A stretch of 64,000 bases of DNA, from the NCBI GenBank assembly GCA_947579605.1, contig OX388329.1, positions 25,562,299-25,626,298 on the forward strand, read 5' to 3'. This document shows positions 46,691 to 59,139 of the stretch, one piece after another (positions within the stretch are counted from its first letter, which is position 1; every line of letters starts with the position of its first letter). The notes under the pieces were generated by a model that made no database searches, was not told the origin of the DNA, and was given only the letters and a program-made list of their open reading frames with translations. The position numbers and the translations under genes were made by a program. The DNA is from Athripsodes cinereus. Lineage: Eukaryota; Arthropoda; Insecta; Trichoptera; Leptoceridae.

Positions 46691-47605
46691 AATAATAACA
46701 CCAAAATGTAAGGAATGCATTGAGTGACCCTCAATGCCGCCTATCAGCGCTTACACATAATTTTTATTATACCTAATCAAAATTGAAATCAAATTCAAAT
46801 TCGTTTATTTCCTCAAATATAATTAAATGCAATTCAAAAACCCATATGCCAATACAACTAATTCCACTTTGTCATCTCACTAAGCTAAGACCTGTGTCGA
46901 GGCGGACAGTACAATCAGTAACATAAGTGCAAACAACAAATTTAGACATCTAAGATCAGAACAGATCTAGATCAGTATATGATAAAAATATTAAAAGCAC
47001 CTATTCATGAGGGTTATTTCATATTTATGATGGTCATACTATCTGTCCCTTATATTTTAATATAAAATAGCTGTTGTGATAAATTGAGGTTTTTAATGGA
47101 TACACATACAAGGCAAAATTAATCAAAATACGGTGGACCTTATGAAAAGGCTTTACACTAAGAATGCATTGAAATACCGTGTCCAAGGAACATAATAAAT
47201 AATTCTTAGTTTGGATTATAATTCATTAGTAGAGGTATAGCAAAGACCATTGTATGTATTTACACGTCTAAGTTATCTTGCAATGTCTTCTATTAGAATT
47301 GTGGTTTATGTCCATTTGTCCTTCTACCAAAGATTAATGCGATTGCCGTAGCCCCATAGAGCACAATAAGGAATTATTGTATTTACATTCTTATGTTTAA
47401 CTTCTCAGCTTATAGAGTATCTTCTTACCTACATCTTGACCGGAATAAATGTTAATGAATTTAAATACTATAGAAAATTCAATACCGTAAATTATTTCAT
47501 TCGGCAAAGTTCCGCAGTCTCTGTAATACAGAATAGGTAGACGATAATTCTGACTGAGTTATGTTTTGAAAATATTAACAAAACAATTTTTAGATTTCAG
47601 TTTCC

Positions 47606-47645
47606 CTGAAGATGCCTACAAGTATAGGCGAAAACGTTCGGTATT
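47606..47645 (+). ncRNA. Hammerhead-like hairpin motif
   Basis: CTGAAGA, then GCCTA pairing with TAGGC across a short loop, then GAAAACG: the order CUGANGA, stem II, GAAA is that of a hammerhead ribozyme core. A third helix could form only weakly (AC/GT around GTTCG), and no stem I partner is seen, so activity is doubtful. Such motifs occur in the terminal repeats of Penelope-like elements. Confidence 0.3.
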
Positions 47646-47850
47646 TAACCTAACATAGTGGAGATTAAACAGTGCTCAATAATATGTTTTTATATTTTAT
47701 TTATTAAAATTAATAGATAAGGTTTATAATGGTTTTGTACTCCAGAAAAAACATACGTTTGTAATGTATTAGATTAATTATTTACATTTTTAACTTAATG
47801 GGGCATAATGTAGTGTGTTCGGCTTACCGATATTATAAACTAGGAAAAAA

Positions 47851-48590
47851 TTTAAACGACAATTTTTCTATTATATGAAATTTTACAACGAAAACCTTCT
47901 TACAAATATGAAACCTGTGGTAGGTATATCTCGGAATCAAAAAGGTCTCTCATTCTTCTCTAATGTAAGTTTTGTAGTAAAATTTAAACGACAATTTTTC
48001 TATTATATTAAATTTTACAACGAAAACCTTCTTACAAATATGAAACCTGTGGTAGGTATATCTCGGAATCAAAAAGGTCTCTCATTCTTTTCTAATGTAA
48101 GTTTTGTAGTAAAATTTAAACGACAATTTTTCTATTATATTAAATTTTACAACGAAAACCTTCTTACAAATATGAAACCTGTGGTAGGTATATCTCGGAA
48201 TCAAAAAGGTCTCTCATTCTTTTCTAATAACAAAACATAACATACATAGACAACTCACACAGATCGAGCTAGTCCCAAACTAAGATGAATCTTGTATTAT
48301 GGGTACTGACGCGACGATACACACATATACATGTAGGTAACACCCAGACCCAGGACAATTTGAAAAAGGTCATTATTCACTTTGCCCTGGCCGGGAATCG
48401 AACCCGGGACCTCGTGACTCAAAGGCAAGAGCATTACCTCCACGCCACACCAGCCGACATAATGTAAGTTTTGTAGTAAAATTTTACAACGAAAACCTTC
48501 TTACAAATATGAAACCTGTGGTAGGTATATCTCGGAATCAAAAAGGTCTCTCATTCTTTTCTAATGTAAGTTTTGTAGTAAAATTTCGGG
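47851..48590. repeat. 132-bp tandem repeat, about 3.5-4 units
   Basis: Units begin TTTAAACGACAATTTTTC at 47851, 47983 and 48115. Because 132 is divisible by three, a frame stays open across them without being a gene. The fourth unit is split by SINE1 (48238-48461), and the part after the insertion lacks about 33 bases of the unit. Confidence 0.85.
48238..48461 (-). mobile_element. tRNA-derived SINE1, copy C
   Basis: On its own strand the head has GGCAAGTCACGAGG-like sequence leading to the B box CGGGTTCGATTCC, then the same body as the other copies and a GTTATGTTTTGTT tail. It is inserted between TCTAAT and GTAAG of the 132-bp repeat. Confidence 0.8.
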
Positions 48591-48649
48591 TAAAAGATTT
48601 TCACATTTTCAATTCACACAACATGACACCAGGAGAATGAGTTGTGTAC

Positions 48650-48715
48650 CTATTTATTGCCAAGCAGTGAGACCGCTGGTTACCCTATTTATGTGAGATG
48701 ACGTGATGATATACT
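48650..48715 (+). mobile_element. SINE R1 3' end remnant
   Basis: GCTGGTTACCCTATTTATGTG and GACGTGATGATATA recall the R1 3' terminus. Confidence 0.35.
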
Positions 48716-49289
48716 TAGAATGGATAAATAAAAAAACTTGCCATAATGAAAAATAAATAACACTTTAAAAAAAAACGTCTCAACAACCATATGCAGTTTA
48801 CTCAAACTTTAAAAAATATTAATTAAGAAAGATTCTTCACAATTATAAAGTATCTAAAGTTAGAATGAAAGCAAAACATACGACGTGAAGTGTGAATACT
48901 AGCAGGTAGCATTTTATTTGCCTAGCTGCATGAGAAAGTACTGGAAGGACGAGTAAAAACAATGTGTTTATTTACGCTTTTAAGAAATTAACTAACACCA
49001 CATATGTAGAACATACAATATACGAGTACCTAGTTAAAATGCAAAGAGGTATACAGTCTAGGGATGTTGCGGATGACTACACATCCGCGGATGTGAATGC
49101 GGATGCGGATTTTTGTAAGCTTAAATCCGCGAATGCGGATGCGGATGTTTAAGATGTTATAGAAAAAAAAGTATATGAATCAGAAAAGTACAGGATTTAA
49201 AATAATGATATAGTAATTATTAACATTTTTACTAATTACAATTTATTAGTAAATGAAGTTAAAAATAGATGCATTATACGTAATAAAAA

Positions 49290-49296
49290 GTAATAT

Positions 49297-49327
<31 letters not shown>

Positions 49328-52300
49328 TCATAAACGGCACATTGGCCTTTGACAATAAAGGTTTACAAATTTGGTTTACATAATAATATAACCTAGTATA
49401 CATATAAAACCATAATATTCAAACATCAACACAGTGGAAGAAAATACAATCAATACATATCAAAAATTCATTAGGTAGTTGATTAATAAGACGATGCACG
49501 AGTAGGTACCAACGCAAATATAAAAAAATAAATAAAAACTGTTACAAGTAGGTATAGGTAAATAAAACCAATACATACACATTATTCTATTTGCTTTACA
49601 ATCATTGCTACTGTATTTACAACAATAATCTCAATACATCGTATAATAAATAGCACGCATACAATCATGCACTACAGTGGATTCCGCTAATGCGGAATTT
49701 GTTCGATTTATAATTATTACACAGACAAAAAAAACAAAAATATCACTCGTGCATTAACACATACATGACACGCACATACCATTCATTGAATGTTATAAAG
49801 AACACTAAATCAATACAGTTAGATAAAATAAAATTAGAAATATTAATAAAACCGCTAAAATGACTGTTAAATTAGAAAGTAAAATTGATAAAAACAAGTA
49901 AAATTAAACAAAAATAGATTAAAGTTTGCTTCATAGGGACAATCGGATGTTCAGTTGACTATACACTAAATGGGAAATATAACTCGTTAAAACGAAAACA
50001 CAATACTCGTTAAAATAAAACACAATACAGTATATAACACCCGCACTGACATAAAAATAATACATAATCATACAATTCAATATAAAACTTATTAAGTAAT
50101 TAGACATTCAAAAATACATATACGTATATAGCAAAATATAATACATTCAGATAGATATTTCATCTCTCTCCTGAGTTAAAATTAAAACACAATAAAAAGT
50201 AAACCGAGACTTTTTATGGCTTGAACATATCCTTAACCGCTCGTTTGAATGCAGCAAAGTTAATACTAAACATATCGACATCATTTAAAAATTCATTTCC
50301 GAGCGAGTGTAAACGGGGAACTACTGTATTTCTCACATAATTGGTGGAATAATTATCGTAGTAAAATAGTTCCCTATTCCTAGTACTACGTCCAGGTACC
50401 CGATACTTTATCAATGAACTCAAATCAGGGACGTCAAAACAGCCATTTACAATTCTATATAAATAAAATAGATCGTTCATAACTCTTCTGTCTGCTAAGT
50501 TCTCCAGTTGTAGGCGCGACTGTAACTGTTTATAATCTAAGTTATCTCTAGGGATCCCCAGTTTATAATTTATGAAACGCAGAAATTTGCGTTGTATTCG
50601 ATCAATATTAATAATATGAATGTTATAATTTGGTGACCAGATGGGAGTACAATACTCCAAGTGACTACGAACTAGGGAAACATATAAGAGTAAAATGGTA
50701 TGTATATTCTGGAAATCGCAAACCGTGCGTAGTACAAATCCCAATGATCTCATAGCCTTTGCAGTAATCTCATTAACATGGTTCGCAAACGATAATTTTT
50801 CATCAAATGTGACCCCCAAATCCAGGATTTCAGTCACTCTTGTTAGCTTCACACCATCCACAGAATACTCAAATTCAATTGATTTCTTTGTTCTACCAAA
50901 TCTGATGAATTGACATTTTTGAACATTTAAAAATAAGTTGTTTTTATGACACCAAGAAGCAATCCTGTTAAGATTATCCTGAACAAGACTACAGTCTTGT
51001 GTACTTTCGATCTTTTTAAATAACTTTATATCATCTGCAAAAAGTAAAACTTCAATATTATCTAGTTCAGGTATAATGTCATTAATGAATATTAAGAATA
51101 AAACTGGCCCCAGATGGCTCCCCTGAGGCAATCCGGAAGTTGCTGCAAAACTGTTAGAACTAATATTATTTATTTTCACACGCAATGTGCGACCAACCAA
51201 GTAGCTGCCGAACCACTCCAATAAAGAACCCTTTATACCAAGCATTGAAAGCTTTTTCAACAGTACAACATGCGACACCTTGTCGAATGCCTTGCAAAAA
51301 TCTAAATATATGGCATCAACCTGACAGCCCATAGCGAGACAATCGGCAATATAATTCTCATATATAGTCAAGTTTGTCAATGTTGATCTGCCTGAAATAA
51401 AGCCATGTTGTTGGGGTTCAATTATACGGGATATAGGAGGTAAGATTATGTCAAGTACAAGTGATTCAAAGACTTTTGCAAGTGTAGATTGCAGGCATAT
51501 TGGTCTGTAATTGCAAATGTCGCCTTTGTCTCCTTTTTTAAAAATTGGAGTAATGTTACCCATTTTCCATGCAGTAGGGAAATGACCCTTTTCAAGAGAC
51601 TTATTAAAAATATGAGTCAGCGGTATGACTAAGGCTTCTAAGCATTTTTTAATAAATATGGGAGGCACGTTATCAGGACCTGCGGCTTTCTTAGAATCAA
51701 GTTTCAATATCTTAGATCTAACATTATCAATATGAATACAACATTTAGACAAACTTACATACTTATCATAAGACACTGCTGAGCCGTTTGTATCTGCATT
51801 ACTCACCTCGAATACATCACTGAACCTATCCGCAAACAAATTTACAATCTTTTGTTTGTTGTCTGCTCGTGTATGTCCCAAGAACATCTCTGCCGGGTAG
51901 CCAGAATCACCACCATCCAATGTATTGCGGAATTTCCACAAACTTCTTGCATCGTTAGTAATGTCTTCAGCATTCCTGATATATTCCTGGTAACATTTAG
52001 TCTTCAGGTTTTTGCACTTAGTTCGCAATTCAGAAAATCTTTCGTAATACCGCACTTCACGAGTTTCTTTGTAGTTTCTGTGAGCAGACTTTTTTTCTCC
52101 TATTAGCCTTCTCAAGTCCGCAGAAAACCATCTCGGAAAGGTGCCACATTTATACTCTTCGTATGGTACGTATTGATTGATCGCATCGTAGATAACACCA
52201 TACAGAACGGAAACAACAAATTCAATATTATCACTCCTTAAAAATGACCAATCAGCTCCAAAAAGGAAGTTCAAGGCTCCATCGTAGTCACCCCTATTGA

Positions 52301-53043
52301 AGTTATGTAAAAAGGTGCGTTCATTTAGTGTTATGTTTGCATTCAAACTGATGCTCAGCTTCAGTGGTGGGTGGTAAGCATCAACAGTCAGAAGCTCTCC
52401 GCCGGAACGTTCAACAGTTGTTGAATCACAATTTGAAAATATAAGGTCAAGTAATCGACCACAAGAGTTGTGGACAAAGTTATACTGGGTTAAATTCAAA
52501 AAATTCATAGTTTCTATAATATCTGTTGCTCCCTCATGATTATTTCCATTTATTTGGGCTACATTTGTTTCCGAAGACCACACCAAATTTGGCAAATTGA
52601 AGTCACCAAACAACCAGAATTTAGCCTGGGGGTGTTTTGAGTTCAAGCTTTCCAGTTCTGCGCAATATAACTTATATATGTCCACTGGAGAAGATGGAGG
52701 AATGTAAACAACTCCCAACACAATTTTTACTGAATTCAATTTAACAATCACGTATAGTTGTTCAACACTGTTATGTTTGATCTTGATTAAAGATGATGGA
52801 AGATTTTTCCTCACTGCTATGAGCACCCCACCACCTCTCGTCTTGTCACTCGTTCGGCTACTTCGATCCATTCTATAAACGTTGTAGGTTTCAAATCCTA
52901 ATTCTGAGCTATTAATTGAGTTGTCCAGCCAAGTTTCTGTGAGAACGAAAATTGAGTGATCTAGTAATGGGATATTCTGACGCAGAGATGATAATTTTGT
53001 TCGTAGGCCTCTGATATTCTGATTGCCACCTTCTCTGATTCAA
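49290..53043 (-). mobile_element. LINE-D, 5'-truncated CR1/Jockey-type retrotransposon
   Basis: Extent from the 5' truncation near 53040 through ORF2 to a 3' UTR of about 0.9 kb (50213 down to 49330) and a (TAAA)n tail at 49290-49328. No ORF1 is present. The nested position inside a hAT element dates it as younger than that element. Confidence 0.85.
50214..53040 (-). CDS. LINE-D ORF2: endonuclease and reverse transcriptase
   Basis: The open frame begins just after a stop at 53041-53043 and has no usable start; the first Met is at 52871 (885 codons from there). The N-terminus before that Met already has NQNIRGLRTKL and TETWLD, the first endonuclease motifs with the catalytic Asn and Glu. Counting from the 52871 Met, GDFN is at 89-92, DAYHPPL at about 164-170, the RT motif YLDFCKAFD at 522-530, GLPQGSHLGPVLF at 580-592, and the catalytic FADD at 611-614. 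The C-terminal end (LHSLGNEFLNDV near the end) is of the CR1/Jockey kind. No stops or frameshifts over about 2.8 kb suggest recent insertion. The copy cannot be autonomous without its 5' end, but its 3' end is complete. Function: target-primed reverse transcription in the nucleus. Confidence 0.95.
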
Positions 53044-53504
53044 GCCGGTTACGCAGAGGTTCATAAATTAAACCCGCGCTACTAAATTATTGTTCGCTAA
53101 GAACACTGCCTACAAACGCGTCGGATCTTGTCACCAATTTTTTCGTTCCCATTAATTAATATCAAGTGCGAACGGCACGCGCCATCCGCCGACCCCGTGC
53201 AATTTTTTTCTTGTCGCAACTTGTCTTACATCCACATCCGCATTGATTATGACGGATGCGGATGCGGATGCAGATGTCCAAATACATGCGGAAGCTCCGT
53301 ATTTGCGGATGCGGATGCGAATATTCGCGACATCCCTGGTGTATCTACACCGTTCATAACTGCAAAGCAAAAGTAATGCCTTCTACATGCATAGGCATGG
53401 AACTTTTATAGTAACAAATGTTGGATAGTATATGGCTTGGCTTGTTTTAGAAAATGTCACTTTTTCTTTTATATATTGTTTTTATATTTTATGTGTAAAG
53501 TGCG

Positions 53505-53570
53505 CTTAAACCAGCCCAAGCCAATTCGTAAGCATCGAAACACTTTTCCTATTTCCTACTCAAGGTAGTT
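53505..53570. repeat. Short dispersed repeat block
   Basis: AAACCAGCCCAAGCCAATTC and GTAAGCATCGAAACAC match AGCCAGCCTAGAGCCAATTC and GTAAGCGTTTGGACAC at 3575-3615. Family unknown. Confidence 0.4.
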
Positions 53571-53852
53571 TGAGTAATAATCTTAATACTTACACTGGTG
53601 TTAATTAAATCCAGTACAGAGCGATAATCAGCAGGCGATATATTTAGATTTATTTATATTCAAAATAAATTAATTAAACGCACACTATTTTTTTTTATTT
53701 ATACGAGCAATCTTATTTGGGATTCTTTATAGAATAATGTCTGTTGTTGATCTGTTTTTACTATATAATCAATGCATCATGTATTAAGATAAAGATAAAG
53801 AATTTTATTAAAAAGTCAATATATAGAGTGTGAATAATTTTTTTGTTTAAAA

Positions 53853-54018
53853 GATATATCTGGGTTTTGTTTTGAACCCAAATACAACCTTATACACCTT
53901 TCACAGTAAGCTACTAAAAGCTTGTGTCGTGAAAGGGGAGTTTGCCGGCTCCTGGTATCGAACCACGGATCCCTTGTTCACGAGGCCGAGACTCTACCTC
54001 CAGGCTACCGACGAATCG
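53853..54018 (-). mobile_element. tRNA-derived SINE2, copy 3
   Basis: The head (own strand) TCGGTAGCCTGGAGGTAGAG carries an A-box-like block and GTGGTTCGATACCAG a B box; then GAGCCGGCAAACTCC, ACACAAGCTTTTAG and the AACCCAGATATATC end. It is the best preserved head of this family in the window. Confidence 0.85.
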
Positions 54019-54529
54019 AACACATACATAGTTATTTCACCAATAAAAATGTTGAAATCCCCAAACAGCAATAGTATTACTGTATGCTGGTATAAGGGGA
54101 TACAATTCAAACAATAGGTAATATTTATTTCAAACTAGATATATCAAAATGACAAAAATAGTCACAATGTTTGTGTAGTGAATTTTAAATGACAATAAAG
54201 TATGAATTTAACGGAAAGGGCAACAATTATTTTCATGCCATATTATAGATAAAATTATAGTTGATATGGCTTACGTGTTTTGTTTAATCTCAAAGGACTT
54301 AGGAATTTTATATGCCTTGTTATCAAGACATGGTTGTCCTCAGATATACATAAATATGATTCACAACACCGTACTATTTCAACGGATATACCTATTATGT
54401 ATTTGTAAAACGAAATTTTTCATACATTCATTGAGCGAGTTACTTGATCATAAAATTGTATACGCTTTTATTACTGATGTCAGCTCATTTTAAAATAATT
54501 AATAGGAAATTCTTCACCCTAATATAATA

Positions 54530-54930
54530 TTTAGTGAGTAAAAATGCTTCCTTTTTCTGCCAGTCTCTTAAATTCTACGTACATAAGTGTGGCCACAGTT
54601 CTTATGTCCTTCTTCAGTTGGTCCATATAGGCTTATCTCGGCCAGCCTCTACCATTTCTGATGTCTGTGAAGCTGGCACAACCCATTTTGAAAATCGACT
54701 TTTTATCGATGCCATTCGTTTGTTTAGCGTTTGTCTGCCTTCGATTGATGATGAACAGGCCTGGGTGCTTGACGTAATAATCAGTCCAATTAGCTCGTCG
54801 TTGACTGATTTTTTAATATGTTGCCTACTTTCTGCTAACCTGATTAACAATCCTCTTCACGTTTGACATGTAACCACCGATGGATCATTAGCATGCATCT
54901 GTAGCACCTTTCTCCCTTAGCTGTCTGGAA
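54530..54930 (-). pseudogene. LINE-A remnant
   Basis: The - strand retains the order of LINE-A blocks (RLAESRQHIKK, then TNW/LIITSSTQAC, then a REMCYRCM-like end) with a 40-base unrelated insertion near 54665-54700. Frame is broken. Confidence 0.55.
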
Positions 54931-55300
54931 ATTCTTACTATACTCTACTATACCCTCACGCCATGTTCCAGAAGGGGTAGGCAGAGAGAACGGAACGCCA
55001 TATAGATCTATCCTTACATACTTCTTTCGCTTCCTCTACATTCATCTAAATTCTCATACATGCACGCCGATTTCTCTTATTCAACACGCGGTCGTCCTTA
55101 AGGATTTGGTCCACGTGATCAAGCCACGTGGTTCTTGGACGTCCGCGCTTCCTCACACCCTTTGTTTCAGACAAATCCATCCTCTTCTTCATCCTTGCAT
55201 CTTGCATTCGCTCATCATGTCCAAACCATCTTAACTTGTTTACACGCATTCTGTCCACAACGCTCGTTTCACATCCGCTCATTCTCCTGATTCTTCATCA
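54931..55300 (-). pseudogene. LINE-B ORF2 C-terminus and 3' tail
   Basis: The frame 55046-55282 reads RRMSGCETSVVDRMRVNKLR, WFGHDERMQDARM and RGRPRTTWLDHVDQILKD. The 3' tail at 54935-54985 (own strand) has GGGGTAGG... no, on the + strand it reads TACTATACCCTCACGCCATG, the reverse complement of the (TATAG) tail seen at 60485. Confidence 0.7.
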
Positions 55301-55304
55301 GAAT

Positions 55305-56300
55305 TAATTTATTTATTTTTTTTATTTTATTCTTCACTGTACATTGGTTACAATATTACATAATGAAATAGTGGCATAAAAATAACAATAATAAATTCAA
55401 TGTACAGAGGGCGAGTTTATCGCTAAAATGCGATCTCTTCCAACTAACCCGGTACCTAAAATTAAAACAAAATTAAAAAAAAAAACACATGCATACATAT
55501 ATACACCCTTACATATCAACAGTCATAAAAGAAATAAAAGTACAACACAAAGTAAATAAAAGAAAAGAAAAAGAACACATGCAAGCAACATTGCACTTAC
55601 GGACACATAATAATAAAAGTATAACATATTAAATTGCAGCGTGCTCATGCATAGGGAAAGGGAAAAGGATTTAGGAGTCAAATGCTAAATTCAATGAGAG
55701 AAAATGATTTTTGACAGCTTGTCTGAAAGAATTAAAGGTTGCTATCATCCTGATTTTCGAAGGAAGATTGTTCCAACAGCGAGCACCATGAACAAGGAAT
55801 GAGTTAGATAAAAAGCTTGTACTGTGTGCTGGTATAGCTAGAAGACGCTCTCTGTTAGATCGCAAGGGTAAACCATGACTCGCTAGATACTCGAATTTGA
55901 CTTTATAAGATAGTAAGGGGAGGACGCTAAAAATAAAGCTTTAAAAACTAGACATAAAATGTGTAGATCACGTCTTTGACGTATGGTGGTCCACTTCAGC
56001 TGGTTTCTGTACGAGGTTATGTGATCAGTTTTTTTGAGGTTAAAAATATAACGGATTCCTGCGTTTTGAAGTCTCTCAACTTTAGTCAAAAGAACCTCAT
56101 TTAGATCAATATAAGCGATGTCTGCATAGTCAAGGATCGGTATTAATAAGGATTGAACGAGTAGGATCTTAGTCTTCACTGGCAAGAATCTATACATTAA
56201 TGCAAAAGCTGAAAAAAAAATGTATTCTGGTTCCAGTATAATATCCGCTGTTATCGCAAAAATAAAACTTTTCAGTGAAACATTCAGCAACAAAAGAGAT
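55305..56300 (-). mobile_element. LINE-C 3' part with ORF2 C-terminus
   Basis: The - strand carries two overlapping frames separated by one frameshift near 55880: 56293-55883 has PVKTKILLVQSLLIPILDYA and KVERLQNAGIRYIFNLKK, and 55865-55671 has GARCWNNLPSKIRM and SFRQAVKNHFLSL. Both are CR1/Jockey-type ORF2 C-terminal blocks. The 3' UTR contains the GGGCGAGTTTATCGC block (read on +) found in at least eight other places, which shows that those short repeats are LINE-C tails. The 5' part is missing. Confidence 0.75.
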
Positions 56301-57017
56301 AATATACTATTTTTATAATAAGGTAACTTAACCTGTAAAAGGATTGTAACTGCTGCAATGCTGGCAACATGATAATATTTATACTTTTTAATTAATTTTC
56401 TCTTTGAATGAATCTGCTGTTAACATCAAATAAACTACAAACATGAGTATTTAGTTGCTACAGATAATTATTATTATTATCTACATGTTGTTATTACATT
56501 CACGTTATTTTCTTTCAGTTTTCACTTCGTTTGTAAATTCCATTTTGCTTTTTGTATAATAAAATTAATTACATTTTGTGAAATTGTTTTAATAAACTTC
56601 CACATTACGCGTTGTGTACAATGTAAATGTACAGTCAAATGTGAAATAAATGAATGAAATTTAACCGAACATTTAAAGGTGTAATGGTTATCACAGGGTA
56701 TTTCATATCACTATCAAGGTCCCAGATTAGATTTTTGGTTGAATCTCGATGTTTTCAATAAAAAAAATACGCATTGACATAGGTTTTGACAATGTACAGC
56801 TGTCTCAGCAGAATTGAGACGTAGGTATAGGTACCCTTATATTAAACATTCTAATTTTAGTACATATGTCAATCAATAATAAACGGCGTATTTTATTTTT
56901 ATTTATATTATTTTTTAATTTATTTATTAAATTTATAAATCTACCTATCTTTGACATTATATATTTTAGTTTTAATGCATTTATTTTATTTATAAAAAAT
57001 GATATCTTTGACATCGA

Positions 57018-57255
57018 CGACCGGTGTGGCGCGGAGGCTAACGCACTTGCCTTTGAGTCACTAGGTCCCGGGTTCGATTCCCGGCCAGGGCAAAATGAAC
57101 CTTTTTCAAATTGTCCTGGGTCTGGGTGTTACATGTTTATGTGTTCAGTGCATTGTATATATGTGTATCGTCGTGTTAGTACCCAAAATACAAGTTTCAT
57201 ATCTTAATTTGGGACTAGCTCGGTCTGTGTGAATTGTCTGTACGTGTTATGTTAA
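57018..57255 (+). mobile_element. tRNA-derived SINE1, copy B
   Basis: The head GACCGGTGTGGCGCGGAGGC and the B box CGGGTTCGATTCCCGG are the best preserved of the family. The body is as in copy A, ending CGTGTTATGTTA plus an A-run. AAAAAATGATAT before and AAAAATGAATAT after may be its target duplication. Confidence 0.85.
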
Positions 57256-58429
57256 AAAAAAATGAATATATATTATGTATATTTTTTCATTTTTCGTATC
57301 TTTGATATGAATTGTTTATAACATATATGTAAAAAGGCTTTTAAGGATAAATAAATTAATTAATTAAAATGAACTCTCATTGTGTTTACTTTTCGAAAAT
57401 CGAAAAGTTACAAGCAATCTTTGCTTACCGTCTAAAGACTATGTTTAATTGTCAAGAAAGATCTCGTAGTCACAATTTCGGTGGAGACGTCAACTATTAT
57501 CAAACAATTATCTGATACTAATTAGATTTGCAAGCAAGATTATAGACAAATTAAGCGTATATTGAGAGAGGGGAGAACAAGTAGGTATGTGGTGGTGGAT
57601 TTTGAGATAGGGTAAACGAAGACAGGAGTAAGTTTCAGATACCTAATCGTTTAACAATAGCTTACGTTTCCACCGAAACCGTGATTATGATATGTTTCTT
57701 ATTATATTGCATATATGTAAACATACTAGCTTTATTACCTACCTTACCTACCAAATATGGATCGTAATTATTTTATAATAAACGCCATTAACTTAAACCA
57801 AATTGTCTGGTTTTCTGGAATAAATTATTTAAAAGATTACCAAATTACTGCAGACTATAATTATTGATAAATTAACACATGGCCAAAATATGCAACTTTT
57901 GTTTATTCATAAAGTTCCCAATGACTGTCTTTCACCAGTTTTATAACGACGATATTAGACCAATATGAATTTCAATGAAAAAAGTTGTTTCATTGGTACA
58001 AATTCTGCCTGGAAGTTCGTTTTCACCTTGTGCACTCAAAAGAAGAGGGATGAATTTAATCTTGTAAAAAAAGGGTATTTCTATGACTGTGTTTATTTTT
58101 TTCATATACTCACTTATGGCATCAACAGCATGCAAAGAAATGCATTTTTATAAATGGGTCATGTGTTGATGAGTAATGCGACCTATTTTTGCACTCTATT
58201 CAATCTCGTTTCGTTGTGTGAGAATTAATTGAGTCCTGTGTACGTGCTGATTTTTCTAGGAAAAAAATATGTACACGTATTAATAACTTCCTCCTATGTC
58301 ATGTTGGGAAAAAAATGCCAATTAATATTGCTGTAATCGATTTACTGAACATGCATGAAGTAGCCTCTTAAAATTATGGAATTGATATTTATTTTTTATT
58401 CTTAATTCACGGCCTGGGTCTTTTTTTTT

Positions 58430-58545
58430 AATATATTTATTTTATTCATAAATATACAGTATACGAGTACATTGATATTACATTATTAAAACAATATAAC
58501 ACACAGTAAAAATGCTCCCTCCATAAGCAACTAAATGCTTGCTTT
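58430..58545 (-). mobile_element. LINE 3' end, same family as 32464
   Basis: T-rich tract, AAATATACAGTATACGAGTA, then CTCCCTCCATAAGCAACTAA, collinear with 32464-32580. Confidence 0.5.
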
Positions 58546-58835
58546 TTTTAGATGTAAATGTTTTACATATTTTTTATAATGTTCACAAACAGTATTATAA
58601 AAAGTGCACACACTCATCATAATAAATAGACAATTACACAAGAAACAACAAATGAATAATAAACATACATGTTTTAAAATATGTAAAATTTTGTAAGTTT
58701 TATATGTCAATTTGATAATTACTATTAAATAGTCAGTTACTACAAAACAAGTGGGATGTCAGATAATACAAAAATGCCTAATATTAAAAAAAAATAAAAA
58801 AAATATGGTAGTTTTGACAAATTTGTTGTTCAGTG

Positions 58836-58997
58836 TGTTCACAGACACGTATTTTTTGGATATGTATCCTTCTTTTCGACCCGCCTGCTGGAACCATCTT
58901 CAAGAAAAAATACTTAATAATAAATCTCTGAAGATGGCCCCAGTAGGCTGTCGAAACGTAAGATGCATATCCAACAAATACGTGTCTGCAATCACAA
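58836..58997. repeat. Inverted pair of hammerhead-like terminal repeats
   Basis: Arms of about 70 bases (58836-58905 and 58926-58997) are imperfect reverse complements: GACACGTATTT...GGATATG on the left mirrors CATATCC...AAATACGTGTC on the right. Each arm contains CTGAAGATGGCC...GGC..TCGAAACG or its complement, the CUGANGA-stem-GAAA order of hammerhead cores. A pair of Penelope-type terminal repeats in head-to-head orientation is the likeliest source. No polymerase is nearby. Confidence 0.5.
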
Positions 58998-59139
58998 CAA
59001 CTCTGCAACGTAGTTGGCAGATTTATGAAAATAAAATTTCTCTATCAAATATTGCTAAATTGGTATAAAATATCAAGTTCTTCATCTTTAAAAATTTAAT
59101 TACTGATTGCGTTGTACAAATAAGTGTTACAATAAATAT

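Larger units (their letters stand above)
49064..53331. mobile_element. hAT-like element split by LINE-D
   Basis: The left part 49064-49289 begins AGGGATGTTGCGGATG and the right part 53044-53331 ends GCGAATATTCGCGACATCCCT; both carry repeated GCGGATGCGGATGC. These are the ends and subterminal repeats of a hAT-type element related in style to the one at 41022. The LINE-D insertion accounts for the 3.75 kb between. An 8-bp duplication is not clear. Confidence 0.6.

Noticed and set aside
47875..48240. 121-codon open frame with repeated KFYNENLLTNMKPVVG units
   Set aside because: It is produced by a 132-bp tandem repeat whose length is a multiple of three; no family resemblance, and a SINE interrupts the array.
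53940..54018. tRNA gene on the - strand
   Set aside because: Same reason: it is the head of SINE2, repeated four times with the same tail.
57018..57100. tRNA gene
   Set aside because: The B box is good but the cloverleaf is incomplete, and the sequence continues into a conserved SINE body present in three copies.
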